A stretch of DNA of 64,000 nt from Batkoa obscura (taxonomy: Eukaryota > Entomophthoromycota > Entomophthoromycetes > Entomophthorales > Batkoaceae): positions 1,240,001 through 1,304,000 of the forward strand of contig JASVEC010000005.1 in assembly GCA_030770535.1 (NCBI GenBank), given 5' to 3'. Every line of letters starts with the position of its first letter. Within the stretch, counting starts at the first letter, position 1. Both the position numbers and the translations under genes were made by a program. Below the pieces are notes generated by a model, which worked only from the letters and a program-made list of their open reading frames with translations, had not been told where the DNA came from and ran no database searches. Positions 33,511 to 44,086 of this stretch are shown here, in pieces.

Positions 33511-34995
33511 ATGGATAAGTCCGAAAAGAAAATAAACGGAGATGACTCAAATTTACTTCAAAAGGGGGCTAATGATCGCATTAAGGAATTTGCTGACCCA
33601 AATCACCTATTTAAACGTCTAGACAATCTCAATTGGACTAGATGGCATACAAAGTTGACTATCATCCTTGGTGTAGGTTGGGCATTTGATGCTTTTGAGA
33701 TTACTATTGTATCTTCTATGCTCAATAATCTAAAGGTTTATTTCAATATCACTGCACAAGCAGCAGGTGCTATTACCACTGTATGGTTAATGGGTGCTTT
33801 AGTTGGTGCTTTAGGTTTTGGTTACTTTGGTGATAGATTTGGTAGAAAGCTTTCTTTTGTTGTTACTATCTTATTCTATTCTTTAATGACTTGTATTACT
33901 GCTGTTTCATTCCATTATCCTTTCTTTTTAGTATTCCGTTTTTTGACTGCTGTTGGTGTAGGTGCTGAATATACTGCTGTGAACTCTACAATCTCTGAGT
34001 TTATTCCATCAAAACACCGTGGTAAAGTGAATACAATTGTAATGAGTTTCTGGGCTGTGGGTGCTTTAGTTGCTAATGCCATTCAATATCCTATATTAAC
34101 TTTTGTTGATAAAGCATATAACTGGAGAATTGGATTTGCTGTTGGTGGATCAGCTGCTATTTTTGTTTTAATTGTTAGACATGAACTTCCTGAATCTCCT
34201 CGTTGGTTATTAGCTCAATCTCGTTATCAAGAAGCTGAAGAAGTAGTCACATTTATTGAAACATCTGCTGGTCAACCTAATAATAAATATGATACTCCAC
34301 CATGTGAGAGTCAGATTACTTATAGACCACATGAAAAAATGTCTTGGTTTGCTGTTATTAAAAGTTTATTTGTCAAATATCCATTCCGTTGTGCATTTGG
34401 TATGGTTATGAACTTCTCTCAGGCATTTGCTGATTATGGTGAATCCAACCTCATGTCTTTAGGTGTATTTAATGATGCTAATATCAAAGATGGTGATGTT
34501 TCATTAACTTACTTATATGGAACTATTTGTTCTATTGCTTCTTATTTAATTGCTGCTTATTTGATTGATAAAATTGGTAGAAAATTCCTTTTACCAATTG
34601 TTTACACCAATGCCATTATTGCCTCTTTAGTAATTATACCAGCTTACTACTCTCCTAATGTCAAAGCTGCTATTCAAGGAGCCCATTGTTATTATATCTT
34701 TTCTTATTTTGCTGTTATGGGTACAGTATATCCAGCTATAACAGAAGCTTTCCCAACTCATTTGCGTGCTACTGGTATTGGTGTTTCAGTAGCTGCAGGT
34801 CGAGTGATTGCAGCTGTAGCACCTTATATTTTACTTGGTATATATGATCCTACTGGAGCCAAGGATGTCATTGGATCAGCAGTATGTATTGCTGGTTTTT
34901 TAGGTACAGGTTTAGTGATGTCTTTATTCTGGTTTAAATTTGGTATTGATGGTAAAAACAAGTCACTTGAAGAGATGAATGATGAAGTTGACTAA
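33511..34995 (+). CDS. MFS transporter, copy A
   Basis: A single exon encodes 494 aa with 12 predicted membrane spans in two halves of six. GYFGDRFGRK between spans 2 and 3 and YLIDKIGRK in the second half are the MFS loop signatures; PESPRWL after span 6 is typical of the sugar/organic-acid porter group. The protein resembles bacterial-style aromatic-acid or general substrate:H+ symporters (RLDNLNWTRWHTKLTIILGV at the start), so the substrate is not known. The first 28 residues are hydrophilic and differ from copy B, as do the last three. Between residues 29 and 491 it is identical to copy B. Intron-free and with less AT-rich, biased codons (GGT, GCT), it may be well expressed. Confidence 0.92.
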   Translation: MDKSEKKINGDDSNLLQKGANDRIKEFADPNHLFKRLDNLNWTRWHTKLTIILGVGWAFDAFEITIVSSMLNNLKVYFNITAQAAGAITTVWLMGALVGALGFGYFGDRFGRKLSFVVTILFYSLMTCITAVSFHYPFFLVFRFLTAVGVGAEYTAVNSTISEFIPSKHRGKVNTIVMSFWAVGALVANAIQYPILTFVDKAYNWRIGFAVGGSAAIFVLIVRHELPESPRWLLAQSRYQEAEEVVTFIETSAGQPNNKYDTPPCESQITYRPHEKMSWFAVIKSLFVKYPFRCAFGMVMNFSQAFADYGESNLMSLGVFNDANIKDGDVSLTYLYGTICSIASYLIAAYLIDKIGRKFLLPIVYTNAIIASLVIIPAYYSPNVKAAIQGAHCYYIFSYFAVMGTVYPAITEAFPTHLRATGIGVSVAAGRVIAAVAPYILLGIYDPTGAKDVIGSAVCIAGFLGTGLVMSLFWFKFGIDGKNKSLEEMNDEVD

Positions 34996-35286
34996 AAGCA
35001 TGCTATCAATAAAGTCTAACAGTATATTTGGAATGTGTTAATTTAAGCTTATGTTTAACTTTTGAGCTTTAAAATAGATAGTAAAGAATAACGTCCCAAT
35101 AAAGCCACCCATTTTGGATTTTTTAAATTTAGCACAAAGTAATAATCCTAAACACATATTTTCTTTGTACATTAATAACAATTAAATGTTAGAATCGATT
35201 GGTAACAATTTATTCAATAGATAAATGTACGCATCAATTGAGTTGCAAAATAATAATAAACAGTATATGGCAGCTTTTCTACAATA

Positions 35287-35375
35287 CACAGGAGTGTCTT
35301 TTTTGGTTTTAACACTTTTTCATTTCTTAAGCGCTATTAGGCGGAAAAAATGCTTGTAAATTTCCTAATAAATAT
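35287..35375 (-). mobile_element. 105-bp inverted-repeat element, copy 8 (worn)
   Basis: Left GGAGTGTCTTTTTTGG and core TTAAGCGCTATTAGGCGG are recognisable; the right end has decayed. Confidence 0.65.
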
Positions 35376-35426
35376 GACCAATATAGAGAAATCTTTTTTG
35401 TATAAAAAAACCTGGATTTCAAAAAA

Positions 35427-35610
35427 CGGTAGTGAGTGGTTTAATGAGGGGCAGAAGCTGATTGGTCCGTTTTGACGTATTAAAAATAAAGCTCTGACCC
35501 TAACCCTCTCTAATCGTAACCCTAACCCCAGCCTTTATTGTATATATATTATTCTATTGGCTGTAAAACGCCCGATCAGCTTCTGCCCCTTACTAAACCA
35601 TTCTCTACCG
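35427..35610. mobile_element. 184-bp element with 38-bp terminal inverted repeats
   Basis: The ends CGGTAGTGAGTGGTTTAATG and CATTCTCTACCG belong to inverted repeats of about 38 bp that share GGGGCAGAAGCTGAT exactly, with roughly five mismatches elsewhere. The centre carries CCCTAACCCT and AACCCTAACCCC, units of the common fungal telomere repeat. No clear target duplication is visible and no coding capacity exists. Confidence 0.8.
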
Positions 35611-35825
35611 AAGAAACATTTATAAATGACCTGTTGAAACTTGACTTTATATTAAATTTAACTAAATAATATTTAATTACAACTTTTAAATACCATTTTG
35701 CTTCAAATCTATTACATCTTTTTTAACATACTTAAGCTGGTTCACCTCGAATTGAAAATAACTTGTTTTAAATAAAAATTAGGCTTAAATTTTTAGTTAT
35801 TAATTTTTGACATATTTTAATAAAA

Positions 35826-35922
35826 TATATGAATGTTTTTTTTGTTTGAGAATTTTACTAACAACCTTTCTGCTTAAATAGCGCTTAAAAGATAGAAAAA
35901 AATGAAAAAAAGATCACCATAT
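35826..35922 (+). mobile_element. 105-bp inverted-repeat element, copy 9
   Basis: ATATGAATGTTTTTTTTG at the left, core TTTTACTAACAACC and TTAAATAGCGCTTAAAAG, worn right end ATCACCATAT. Confidence 0.75.
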
Positions 35923-36238
35923 AGTTTATAAATTGACTTAAACTGGATTTTTCTTATTAACTTATCATAATTTCACTGATAAATCACTTTTATACTATCG
36001 AATTTGAGATGTGAAAACCAAAAATTCTCAAATGTTTTAGCTTTCTTTTATTTTAAAAGTCTTTAATTAATTAAAACTTGACACCATAAATATAAAAAAA
36101 ATATACTAGCAATATAATAATCGAAACGGTACCATACTAGGTTACATTTATTTATGAATAATCTTTTAGATTAGTATTATAAGCTTTAGTGCAAATTGTT
36201 GATTTTCTAAGAAGCAAACGAAAAAAATCAACTAACCA

Positions 36239-36348
36239 AATGGAGATGTATTTTTTGTTTAAGAATTTTACTAACACTTTTTCCGCTCAAATAGATAGCG
36301 CTTAAAAGATGGAAAAAATGATGAAACTAAAAGAAACACCCCCAAATA
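36239..36348 (+). mobile_element. 105-bp inverted-repeat element, copy 10
   Basis: Left end TGGAGATGTATTTTTTG, right end AAACACCCCCA. The core carries a 4-bp insertion (CAAATAGATAGCGC). Confidence 0.8.
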
Positions 36349-37466
36349 GCTAATTCTAAAAAATACCGCTATTTATTTTCAATTTGAGATGGACCAGTTG
36401 TATACTTTTTGTTTAAGCAATGACTTAAAAAAAAGGAAAATCATAACTAAAACCCAAAGGATCGTTTGATATTTGCACCTGGTAATAAATATATTAAGCT
36501 GGTCCATTGGTGTTCTAACGTGGGTATAGTACCCAAATATAAGGTGCTTTAGTATTTTAGCTTTTAGCCTCGCCAGTGCTTGTTATTCTAAAAGCAAAGG
36601 AGAGATAGGTGAAACGGAAGCGATGAACTCAAATTTAATTAATAAAATACTCTTAATAAAATATGTACCGCCAAAGTGATAATCAGTTCTTACAATAGTC
36701 TAAAGGTCATATAACATAATTCTAATAGTTTAACTTTTAAGTTCAAAGATTATGGCCTGACTGATAATCTAAATATATAGCCCATTGTTCATGTAAACCA
36801 AAATGATTAGCTACAGTTACATTCAACAAAGCTTTGAGCCATCTTTCTTTGCCTCTTTACCATGTCACAATAGACGTTTATACTAACTAAGAGTTACAAT
36901 GTGGAAAATTTGTACCATTGTGATGTAGCATCTAAATATGTTCTTTGAAGAGTTTAGTTCAGGTAAAATTCGATGACTTTTAAACAACAGTGTATTATTA
37001 AAATATTTACTTCATCCTTTTAATAATAAATATTTAAATTTGATTCAGAAAATAATACAGAATTCATTGGCACTTTAATGACCAAATTAGTTAAAATAAA
37101 AAATAAACCGATTATAAAGTAGAGTAGGTCAAAAAGCTAACACTGTTATATATCGCTTAAATATAAGTAAAGTTTTCAAATATTTGTTATATTATTTAAA
37201 TAACAAACCATGAGATATTAATAAAAGCAAAAAGCTAATACATCTAAAGTTATGTATGCATAGTATTTTAAAGTATTATATTATATATATAAAATATCAA
37301 CTGTATTTAGCTTTTGTTTTATTTTAACGTCACATTCCCCATTAGTATATGATTTTAGTAAGCATTGTTTTTTTTATAGTAAAGATAAAGCCCATTTAAG
37401 CAAATTGCAAATAAAATTTTTCATCTCATTATTTTGCTCACTTTTTAAGGAGCTAAAAGTATTTTC

Positions 37467-37567
37467 ATATGGGCGTATTTTTCTGTTTAAAGATTTTACT
37501 AACAATTTTTCCACTCAAATAGCGCTTAAAAAATGAAGTGATAAAGCTAAAAAAAACACCTCCATAT
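37467..37567 (+). mobile_element. 105-bp inverted-repeat element, copy 11
   Basis: ATATGGGCGTATTTTTCTG at the left, AAAAACACCTCCATAT at the right, core CCACTCAAATAGCGCTTAAA. Confidence 0.8.
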
Positions 37568-37787
37568 TTTTTTAATGTCAATGTTTAAGTTTATAGTTAT
37601 GGTGGTTAAGAGCAATTTTTAAAATTCCGAAATATCAGATTTATTATCACAATTTAAATATTATATACATTTTAGAACTATGGAGTAAATAAATGAAAAA
37701 AACTTTCCTGTAAACTATTTTATTAGCAACACTTTGATAGATAGCTGATAATTTTACTATAAGTTATTGAGTAGTTAGTACACAAGG

Positions 37788-39248
37788 TTAAGCAAGAGTT
37801 GGTGGTTTTTTTTCTATAGAATTTTGATCATCATTCATCTCTTCAAGTGACTTGTTTTTACCATCAATACCAAATTTAAACCAGAATAAAGACATCACTA
37901 AACCTGTACCTAAAAAACCAGCAATACATACTGCTGATCCAATGACATCCTTGGCTCCAGTAGGATCATATATACCAAGTAAAATATAAGGTGCTACAGC
38001 TGCAATCACTCGACCTGCAGCTACTGAAACACCAATACCAGTAGCACGCAAATGAGTTGGGAAAGCTTCTGTTATAGCTGGATATACTGTACCCATAACA
38101 GCAAAATAAGAAAAGATATAATAACAATGGGCTCCTTGAATAGCAGCTTTGACATTAGGAGAGTAGTAAGCTGGTATAATTACTAAAGAGGCAATAATGG
38201 CATTGGTGTAAACAATTGGTAAAAGGAATTTTCTACCAATTTTATCAATCAAATAAGCAGCAATTAAATAAGAAGCAATAGAACAAATAGTTCCATATAA
38301 GTAAGTTAATGAAACATCACCATCTTTGATATTAGCATCATTAAATACACCTAAAGACATGAGGTTGGATTCACCATAATCAGCAAATGCCTGAGAGAAG
38401 TTCATAACCATACCAAATGCACAACGGAATGGATATTTGACAAATAAACTTTTAATAACAGCAAACCAAGACATTTTTTCATGTGGTCTATAAGTAATCT
38501 GACTCTCACATGGTGGAGTATCATATTTATTATTAGGTTGACCAGCAGATGTTTCAATAAATGTGACTACTTCTTCAGCTTCTTGATAACGAGATTGAGC
38601 TAATAACCAACGAGGAGATTCAGGAAGTTCATGTCTAACAATTAAAACAAAAATAGCAGCTGATCCACCAACAGCAAATCCAATTCTCCAGTTATATGCT
38701 TTATCAACAAAAGTTAATATAGGATATTGAATGGCATTAGCAACTAAAGCACCCACAGCCCAGAAACTCATTACAATTGTATTCACTTTACCACGGTGTT
38801 TTGATGGAATAAACTCAGAGATTGTAGAGTTCACAGCAGTATATTCAGCACCTACACCAACAGCAGTCAAAAAACGGAATACTAAAAAGAAAGGATAATG
38901 GAATGAAACAGCAGTAATACAAGTCATTAAAGAATAGAATAAGATAGTAACAACAAAAGAAAGCTTTCTACCAAATCTATCACCAAAGTAACCAAAACCT
39001 AAAGCACCAACTAAAGCACCCATTAACCATACAGTGGTAATAGCACCTGCTGCTTGTGCAGTGATATTGAAATAAACCTTTAGATTATTGAGCATAGAAG
39101 ATACAATAGTAATCTCAAAAGCATCAAATGCCCAACCTACACCAAGGATGATAGTCAACTTTGTATGCCATCTAGTCCAATTGAGATTGTCTAGACGTTT
39201 AAATAAGTGATTTGGATCGACTTCACTTTCGATATTTTTGTTTTCCAT
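37788..39248 (-). CDS. MFS transporter, copy B
   Basis: A single exon encodes 486 aa, the convergent twin of copy A. Residues 11-473 equal residues 29-491 of copy A without a single difference that I can see, and third codon positions also agree in every stretch compared. The N terminus (MENKNIESEV) and the C terminus (DQNSIEKKPPTLA) are unrelated to those of copy A, and the flanking DNA is not similar. Twelve membrane spans and the motifs GYFGDRFGRK and PESPRWL are as in copy A. The two proteins should carry the same substrate; different ends could change regulation or turnover. Confidence 0.92.
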   Translation of the reverse strand: MENKNIESEVDPNHLFKRLDNLNWTRWHTKLTIILGVGWAFDAFEITIVSSMLNNLKVYFNITAQAAGAITTVWLMGALVGALGFGYFGDRFGRKLSFVVTILFYSLMTCITAVSFHYPFFLVFRFLTAVGVGAEYTAVNSTISEFIPSKHRGKVNTIVMSFWAVGALVANAIQYPILTFVDKAYNWRIGFAVGGSAAIFVLIVRHELPESPRWLLAQSRYQEAEEVVTFIETSAGQPNNKYDTPPCESQITYRPHEKMSWFAVIKSLFVKYPFRCAFGMVMNFSQAFADYGESNLMSLGVFNDANIKDGDVSLTYLYGTICSIASYLIAAYLIDKIGRKFLLPIVYTNAIIASLVIIPAYYSPNVKAAIQGAHCYYIFSYFAVMGTVYPAITEAFPTHLRATGIGVSVAAGRVIAAVAPYILLGIYDPTGAKDVIGSAVCIAGFLGTGLVMSLFWFKFGIDGKNKSLEEMNDDQNSIEKKPPTLA

Positions 39249-41935
39249 TTATTTAAATTAAAGTTGGACTCTAAATTCTTCAGTATAAGTCTTTATATAC
39301 TGTGTAATAGCTTTTAGACCCTCAATTTCTAAGCCTTGCTTTTAATCCTAGCCTGTCTTATAAATTATGTCAAATGATGACCAATGGTTGAGGTTATTAT
39401 ATACATTAAAGTACACGTTGCTTCTATGGCGAATCTGAGCTGCAATAAATTCTATAATTTTGCTTTAAATTGCTTAAAAAAACTATCAATATTCAATTAA
39501 CTTTTAATTGAAATAGGGCTAAACTTGGTATTGATTTCGATTCTGGATTAAGGTAGAATTTAATTTAGATAGACTATTAATTAAACCCTAAAGTGGAGGA
39601 TTAGTTAAATCTTGTCTATATTTGGTTATGATAATTATTTCAATATTTGTTTAATATTACATCTTTTTCCGATATACTCCTGTTAAAATATATAATAATG
39701 ATATTTAGAATTTATTGCATAGCAAAGATAATATAATATAGCAGTGAATATTAAGTATATAATGACATCAAAAAATGGAAGTGATTTCTTAGAAAACAAG
39801 TTGAATTCATAGAACAAATTAAAATTATAATATTACTTTTATCTAATGAAAAGCAAAAAAAGTAAGCAATTTAGAAAATTCACTAGCAGAATTTTTGATA
39901 ATATTCTTTAATTTGGTCTCTATCATTATTATAAATATTTTGGCAAGATCATATCGGAAAAGGTATATGATACTTCAAAAAACATCATATTTTTGTGCAT
40001 CACAGAAAAAATTTATGTGTGAAATTTATCCTAGATTCACATCTTTTTATATAATTCAAATCTTTTTCCAATATATTTACACTAAAAGGCGGGTACTAGT
40101 AACTTGACTACAAAGAAAGTATATTGGAAGAAGGTATAATCTAAATTTAAATCATATACATCATTTAAATATAATAGAATTAATCATTTTATTTATTTAT
40201 AATTTCTTAAAATTATCATTTAAACATAATGTAATTTATACTTGGTCTGTTTCACATTAATCATAATATTCTTCCTGAATTTTAGCTAATAGATATGACA
40301 GTTAATATGAAACAGACCAAGTACAAATTACATTATGTTTAAATGATCATTCTATCCCAGCTTATCTTATCCGCTTAACCTTCATAAAGAGTATAAATAT
40401 ACTGATTTAATACTAACAAATAAAAATTGTCTCATATTTTATTTACATTTCTATATTACATTTAATCATATCTGTATTAAGCTTATGTACAATAAAAAGT
40501 AGAAAATAATTTTATTATTTATTATATGAATTTTAAATTCAAAATGGAGAAAATCTAGATTAAAGTACTTTATAATAGATTGTGTATTTTCTTTTACTAA
40601 CATTATTAGCTGATTAGAAATATAATCAGTTATATTAAGTTAAGTGTTTAAAAAATATCCACAGAAACTTGATAATCATTAAAATTATAAAGTGAGTTGT
40701 TAATAGTAAAATAATTGATTATAGTATAAGTTACCTTTTATATAAATTAAGTTAAAATCAAATACCACTACTCTTTTAGTGAACGATAGCGACCTTATCA
40801 AAATAGTATAATAGTCAATAAACAAGAAGTATACTAATGTATAATAAAGTAAACATTTATCTAAGTTTATTTAATTAAATTATTATACTGAATTTGGGCT
40901 AATCTAAATCTAAGGTTCAATTTTTTTCTAATTTTTGTTTGTTGCAGAGTAGAAAATTAAGCATAAGCTGTATGAAAATGAAATGTATATTCCACTTACT
41001 AAAATATTTTAATGACTTCTTTTGAACTTTATCATTTAATTTATAAATATAATATTTTTAGAATATGTTAAAAATCCATAGCTTACCCAATTAGATTATC
41101 TATATCGTAATCAAAGAGGGAGTATCTCTAATTCAAATCAATACCTTCTCTCAATCCAACCAATACTTCCATACATTATATGCATCATTAATAAATCACC
41201 TATTAACTTGATGCAAAGGAAAAATGGCTGTATTACAAGATGAAAAAAGGCTCCCATTTAATATTTGAATGCATAACCTTAAAAGTAACTACATCAAATT
41301 CTAATTCATTCGAACCATTTTGATGTAATTTAGAGCTAGTTTTTTATACCATACTTTTATGTTATGTTATATAAGACTTAATACCTGTAAATAAAGTACA
41401 AAAAGGTAGTATTATTCATGTGATTCATTTTGAAATTTAAAAAAAAGTAGTATATCGATTGTAATCAAACTTGTGCTAATAATTCTTTATTTACGGGTAA
41501 GAAATCAAAAGTGATGGATGGCACGCTCACTTAATATTTGTATCAATTATTGGAATAAATGAGGGATTGGTAGTGATCTAATTATACTATTGCAGCCACA
41601 ATCTTTGGTATAATGAATTCCTTCCAAGTTTAAGAGTTATCATACAAAGGGATACATACGGTTGCGGTACTTTTATATCGTATCTTAACTATTAGAATGC
41701 TTTTGGTTTTTAAAGGGTTTATACTTATTATTTGATTGCCTTATCTTCAGTCCAAATTCTAATCAAAGTTAATTTCAGTTTTATAATAAAGATGCTTTTG
41801 ATGAATAACTTTTTAGCTTTGAATTATTAATAAATTTTAACTTAAACAATAAAAACAGTAAAATAGAAATAATAGTTAAACTTAATCGCTAACAGTTTAG
41901 TAACTCATTGAAGTTCTAGAGGTATAGATACAGTC
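39249..41935. other. AT-rich spacer with a hairpin element
   Basis: About 2.7 kb without a supported gene. It holds the 133-bp hairpin at 40215 and several scattered copies of a TCTTTTTCCGATATA-like string (39661, 40058, and inverted at 39950 and 40120). Confidence 0.5.
40215..40347. mobile_element. 133-bp near-perfect inverted repeat (fold-back element)
   Basis: The arms 40215..40260 and 40302..40347 are reverse complements over 46 bp with two mismatches; both contain ACTTGGTCTGTTTCA in opposite sense. The 41-bp loop is AT-rich. Outside the arms similarity stops. It fits a small MITE or a fold-back element. Confidence 0.8.
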
Positions 41936-42421
41936 TTAATAATAAGTTCTGGTTCTAGTTCTAGTAGTATAATAAGGAGTAGTAGAAGTCTTAGTAGTGG
42001 TGCTAGTTCCAGTAGTAGAAGTTTCGGTAGAGGTTGCGGTAGTAGAAGTTTCGGTAGAAGTTCCAGTAGAAGTTCCAGTAGTAGAAGTTTTGGTGGAGGT
42101 ACTAGTTTCAGTGTTAGTTCCAGTAGTGGTAGTTTTAGTAGTTCTGGTTCTAGTTTTGGAGCAATAAGGAGGTTTAATAGTAACTACTTTAGTATCAGTA
42201 GAAGTAGTTATTTTAGTAGAAGTGACTGTTTTGGGATGGCATGAGGTAGGACAATAGGATGGTTTTCTGGTTATAGTGGCTGTTAATATTTTAGTTACCC
42301 TTGAAGTAGAAGTAACAGTTCTTGGTCTACAGGGGTTGTATCCACCATAATATTCAACTGGTGAAGCTGCATCGAAGGCAGAGAGTAAAAAAGCAATCAG
42401 AATGAGGATTTGAAATTTCAT
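41936..42421 (-). CDS. Secreted Thr-rich wall protein, cassette 1
   Basis: A single exon encodes 161 aa. A signal peptide (MKFQILILIAFLLSAFDA) is followed by a short aromatic and Cys-containing head (VEYYGGYNPCRPRTVTSTS) and then a region with more than half Thr/Ser in units such as ETSTTGTST. It ends TRTRTRTYY. Heavy O-mannosylation and wall location are likely. It is paralogous to the gene at 44087 and divergent from the small gene at 43184, with which it forms cassette 1. Confidence 0.85.
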   Translation of the reverse strand: MKFQILILIAFLLSAFDAASPVEYYGGYNPCRPRTVTSTSRVTKILTATITRKPSYCPTSCHPKTVTSTKITTSTDTKVVTIKPPYCSKTRTRTTKTTTTGTNTETSTSTKTSTTGTSTGTSTETSTTATSTETSTTGTSTTTKTSTTPYYTTRTRTRTYY

Positions 42422-43183
42422 GGTTGTTTTTGATGATTTTTATTACTATCATAAGATCCTTTTTTATAGTTGTTGTTATGGTGTAATTTCGAATAAAGAC
42501 ATGGGCTTTTGCCAGTGGTATATTTTTATGTATTGAAAATTACTGGGAGTAAATCAAATTAGGTTTATGATTTGCAATGATATTTATTATGTTGATGAGC
42601 TGGAATACTTCAATTCTGATTCATTCTTTTGATGTATCTAATATTTCTATATTTCAAATCTTTTCTAATTTTAGCTTATTTAATTAAGCATCATAAATGG
42701 CTTGCATTAGCTTTAATTAAAATATTAAAAAAACTAGAAATCTAGCTTTTCGACAATTGCTAAATTTATTTTAGCTATAAATTTTCTACTTAAGCATGAT
42801 TTGCCTTTTCAAGGATTTAAAAATAAATATGGGGATATATTTTTTGTTTAAGAATTTTACTAACAATCTTTCCGTTCAAACAACGCTTAAAAAATGGAAA
42901 AAGTGATGAAATTAAAAAAAACAGCCCCATATGATTTCGAGACCTACTTTATATTGATTTAATAATAAGTGTAAGTTTATTTCTAACACTAATATTTGTA
43001 ATGAAAAATAATAAAAATGACTTTTTGAAAAACGAGGGCCTAGTTGTATATGACCTTATACAATTTACCTTCCATTATAGCTATCTAAAACTTGTATATA
43101 AACTCAACTCTACTATTATAAACTTATTAAAAATAACAAATTATTAACACAAACTCCATTTGACCCAAAAAATATAAAATAAA
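42422..43183. promoter_or_regulatory. Divergent promoter region of cassette 1
   Basis: Lies between the diverging starts at 42421 and 43184. It contains 105-bp family copy 12 at 42827, which the matching region of cassette 2 lacks. Confidence 0.5.
42827..42932 (+). mobile_element. 105-bp inverted-repeat element, copy 12
   Basis: Well-kept ends ATATGGGGATATATTTTTTG and AAAAAACAGCCCCATAT. Inserted in the divergent promoter of the first wall-protein cassette. Confidence 0.87.
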
Positions 43184-43348
43184 ATGAAATTCTTATACAT
43201 TATTACATTGCTCGCTACCTTCACTCTTGCTCAAGATTATGGCTATGGCAAACGTTGCAAAGATATCACCAAGGTGGTTACCAGCACTACAATTACCTAT
43301 GTGACCAAAACAGTACAAGGCACTTGTCCTACAGTTACTTATTATTAA
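43184..43348 (+). CDS. Small secreted protein, cassette 1
   Basis: A 54-aa single-exon protein. Signal peptide MKFLYIITLLATFTLAQ, then a mature peptide of about 37 residues: DYGYGKRCKDITKVVTSTT, a VTK-x-VQG segment with the second Cys, and the end TVTYY. The two cysteines could form one disulfide. It shares the TVTST and terminal YY pattern with the neighbouring Thr-rich proteins. The near-identical copy at 45021 shows that the frame is under selection and real despite its size. Confidence 0.85.
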   Translation: MKFLYIITLLATFTLAQDYGYGKRCKDITKVVTSTTITYVTKTVQGTCPTVTYY

Positions 43349-44086
43349 AGTTTCAGTGATAGAATTAATAAAATTCAATTTATTCAAGTTAGAGTTTTTG
43401 TGAGATTATTTTTTCTGATACAATATCAGTTATTTAATTATGAATTTTGAATGTTGAAAGCAATTGAAATCAATACTTGATACTAATGCCACTTTAAATA
43501 ATAAAGTTAAAAAACCAGTGTCACTTTTTTAGAATGAATTTAAGTTTTATTGTTTATGAAATTAAAGCTAAAAGTATAGCATTATTTATCATTTGCAAAT
43601 TCAAATTATCTAAATTTTTTGACCTAAAGTATACTAATCAAGAGTTTTTAAACCCAATGCTGAGTATGTGGATTTCTTGGACAATTTAGTTCAATAGTTC
43701 CTAACACATCGTTTGTGCAATAATTTCATTTTAAAAAAAATCATTTGATAGACAGGTTTACCATTGCAACATCATTGTCTTTTAGTTACTTACAAGAACG
43801 TTTCGTTTTTCTAAAAATAAATTTCGACCCTTAGTTGTTTATATCATTTAGTATAAGTGTAATCAAATTATATAATGTTTGATTAATAAAAGTTAAGCTA
43901 TTTATATAATAGTAGTTTGATTATAAAGAACATACTAGCTTTATTCATTTTTATAGTTTATAAACTTAAAAATACTTTCAAACAATCTTAAACTTTGAGC
44001 TACAATGATAAAAATAAAAAGTAAAAATAATCTTAACTGTCAATAACTTAGCAATATGCTCGTGTTTTGGAAGTAAATATATAACT
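43349..44086. other. Intergenic between cassettes
   Basis: Convergent 3' ends of the cassette 1 small gene and the cassette 2 Thr-rich gene. AT-rich; nothing recognised. Confidence 0.45.

Larger units (their letters stand above)
34996..37787. other. Spacer between convergent MFS copies
   Basis: About 2.8 kb without a gene. It is unusually rich in short inverted-repeat elements: 105-bp family copies at 35287, 35826, 36239 and 37467, and a 184-bp element at 35427. Confidence 0.6.

Noticed and set aside
35500-35560. Possible chromosome end from CCCTAA units
   Set aside because: Only a few units exist and they are inside an inverted-repeat element with ordinary genes on both sides.
36480-36560. 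tRNA-like string GGTCCATTGGTGTTCTAACG
   Set aside because: No matching T arm or acceptor stem follows at tRNA spacing.
43193-43387. Minus-strand frame over the small secreted-protein gene
   Set aside because: The plus-strand frame is conserved in the duplicate at 45021 and has a signal peptide; the antisense frame is not conserved as such.
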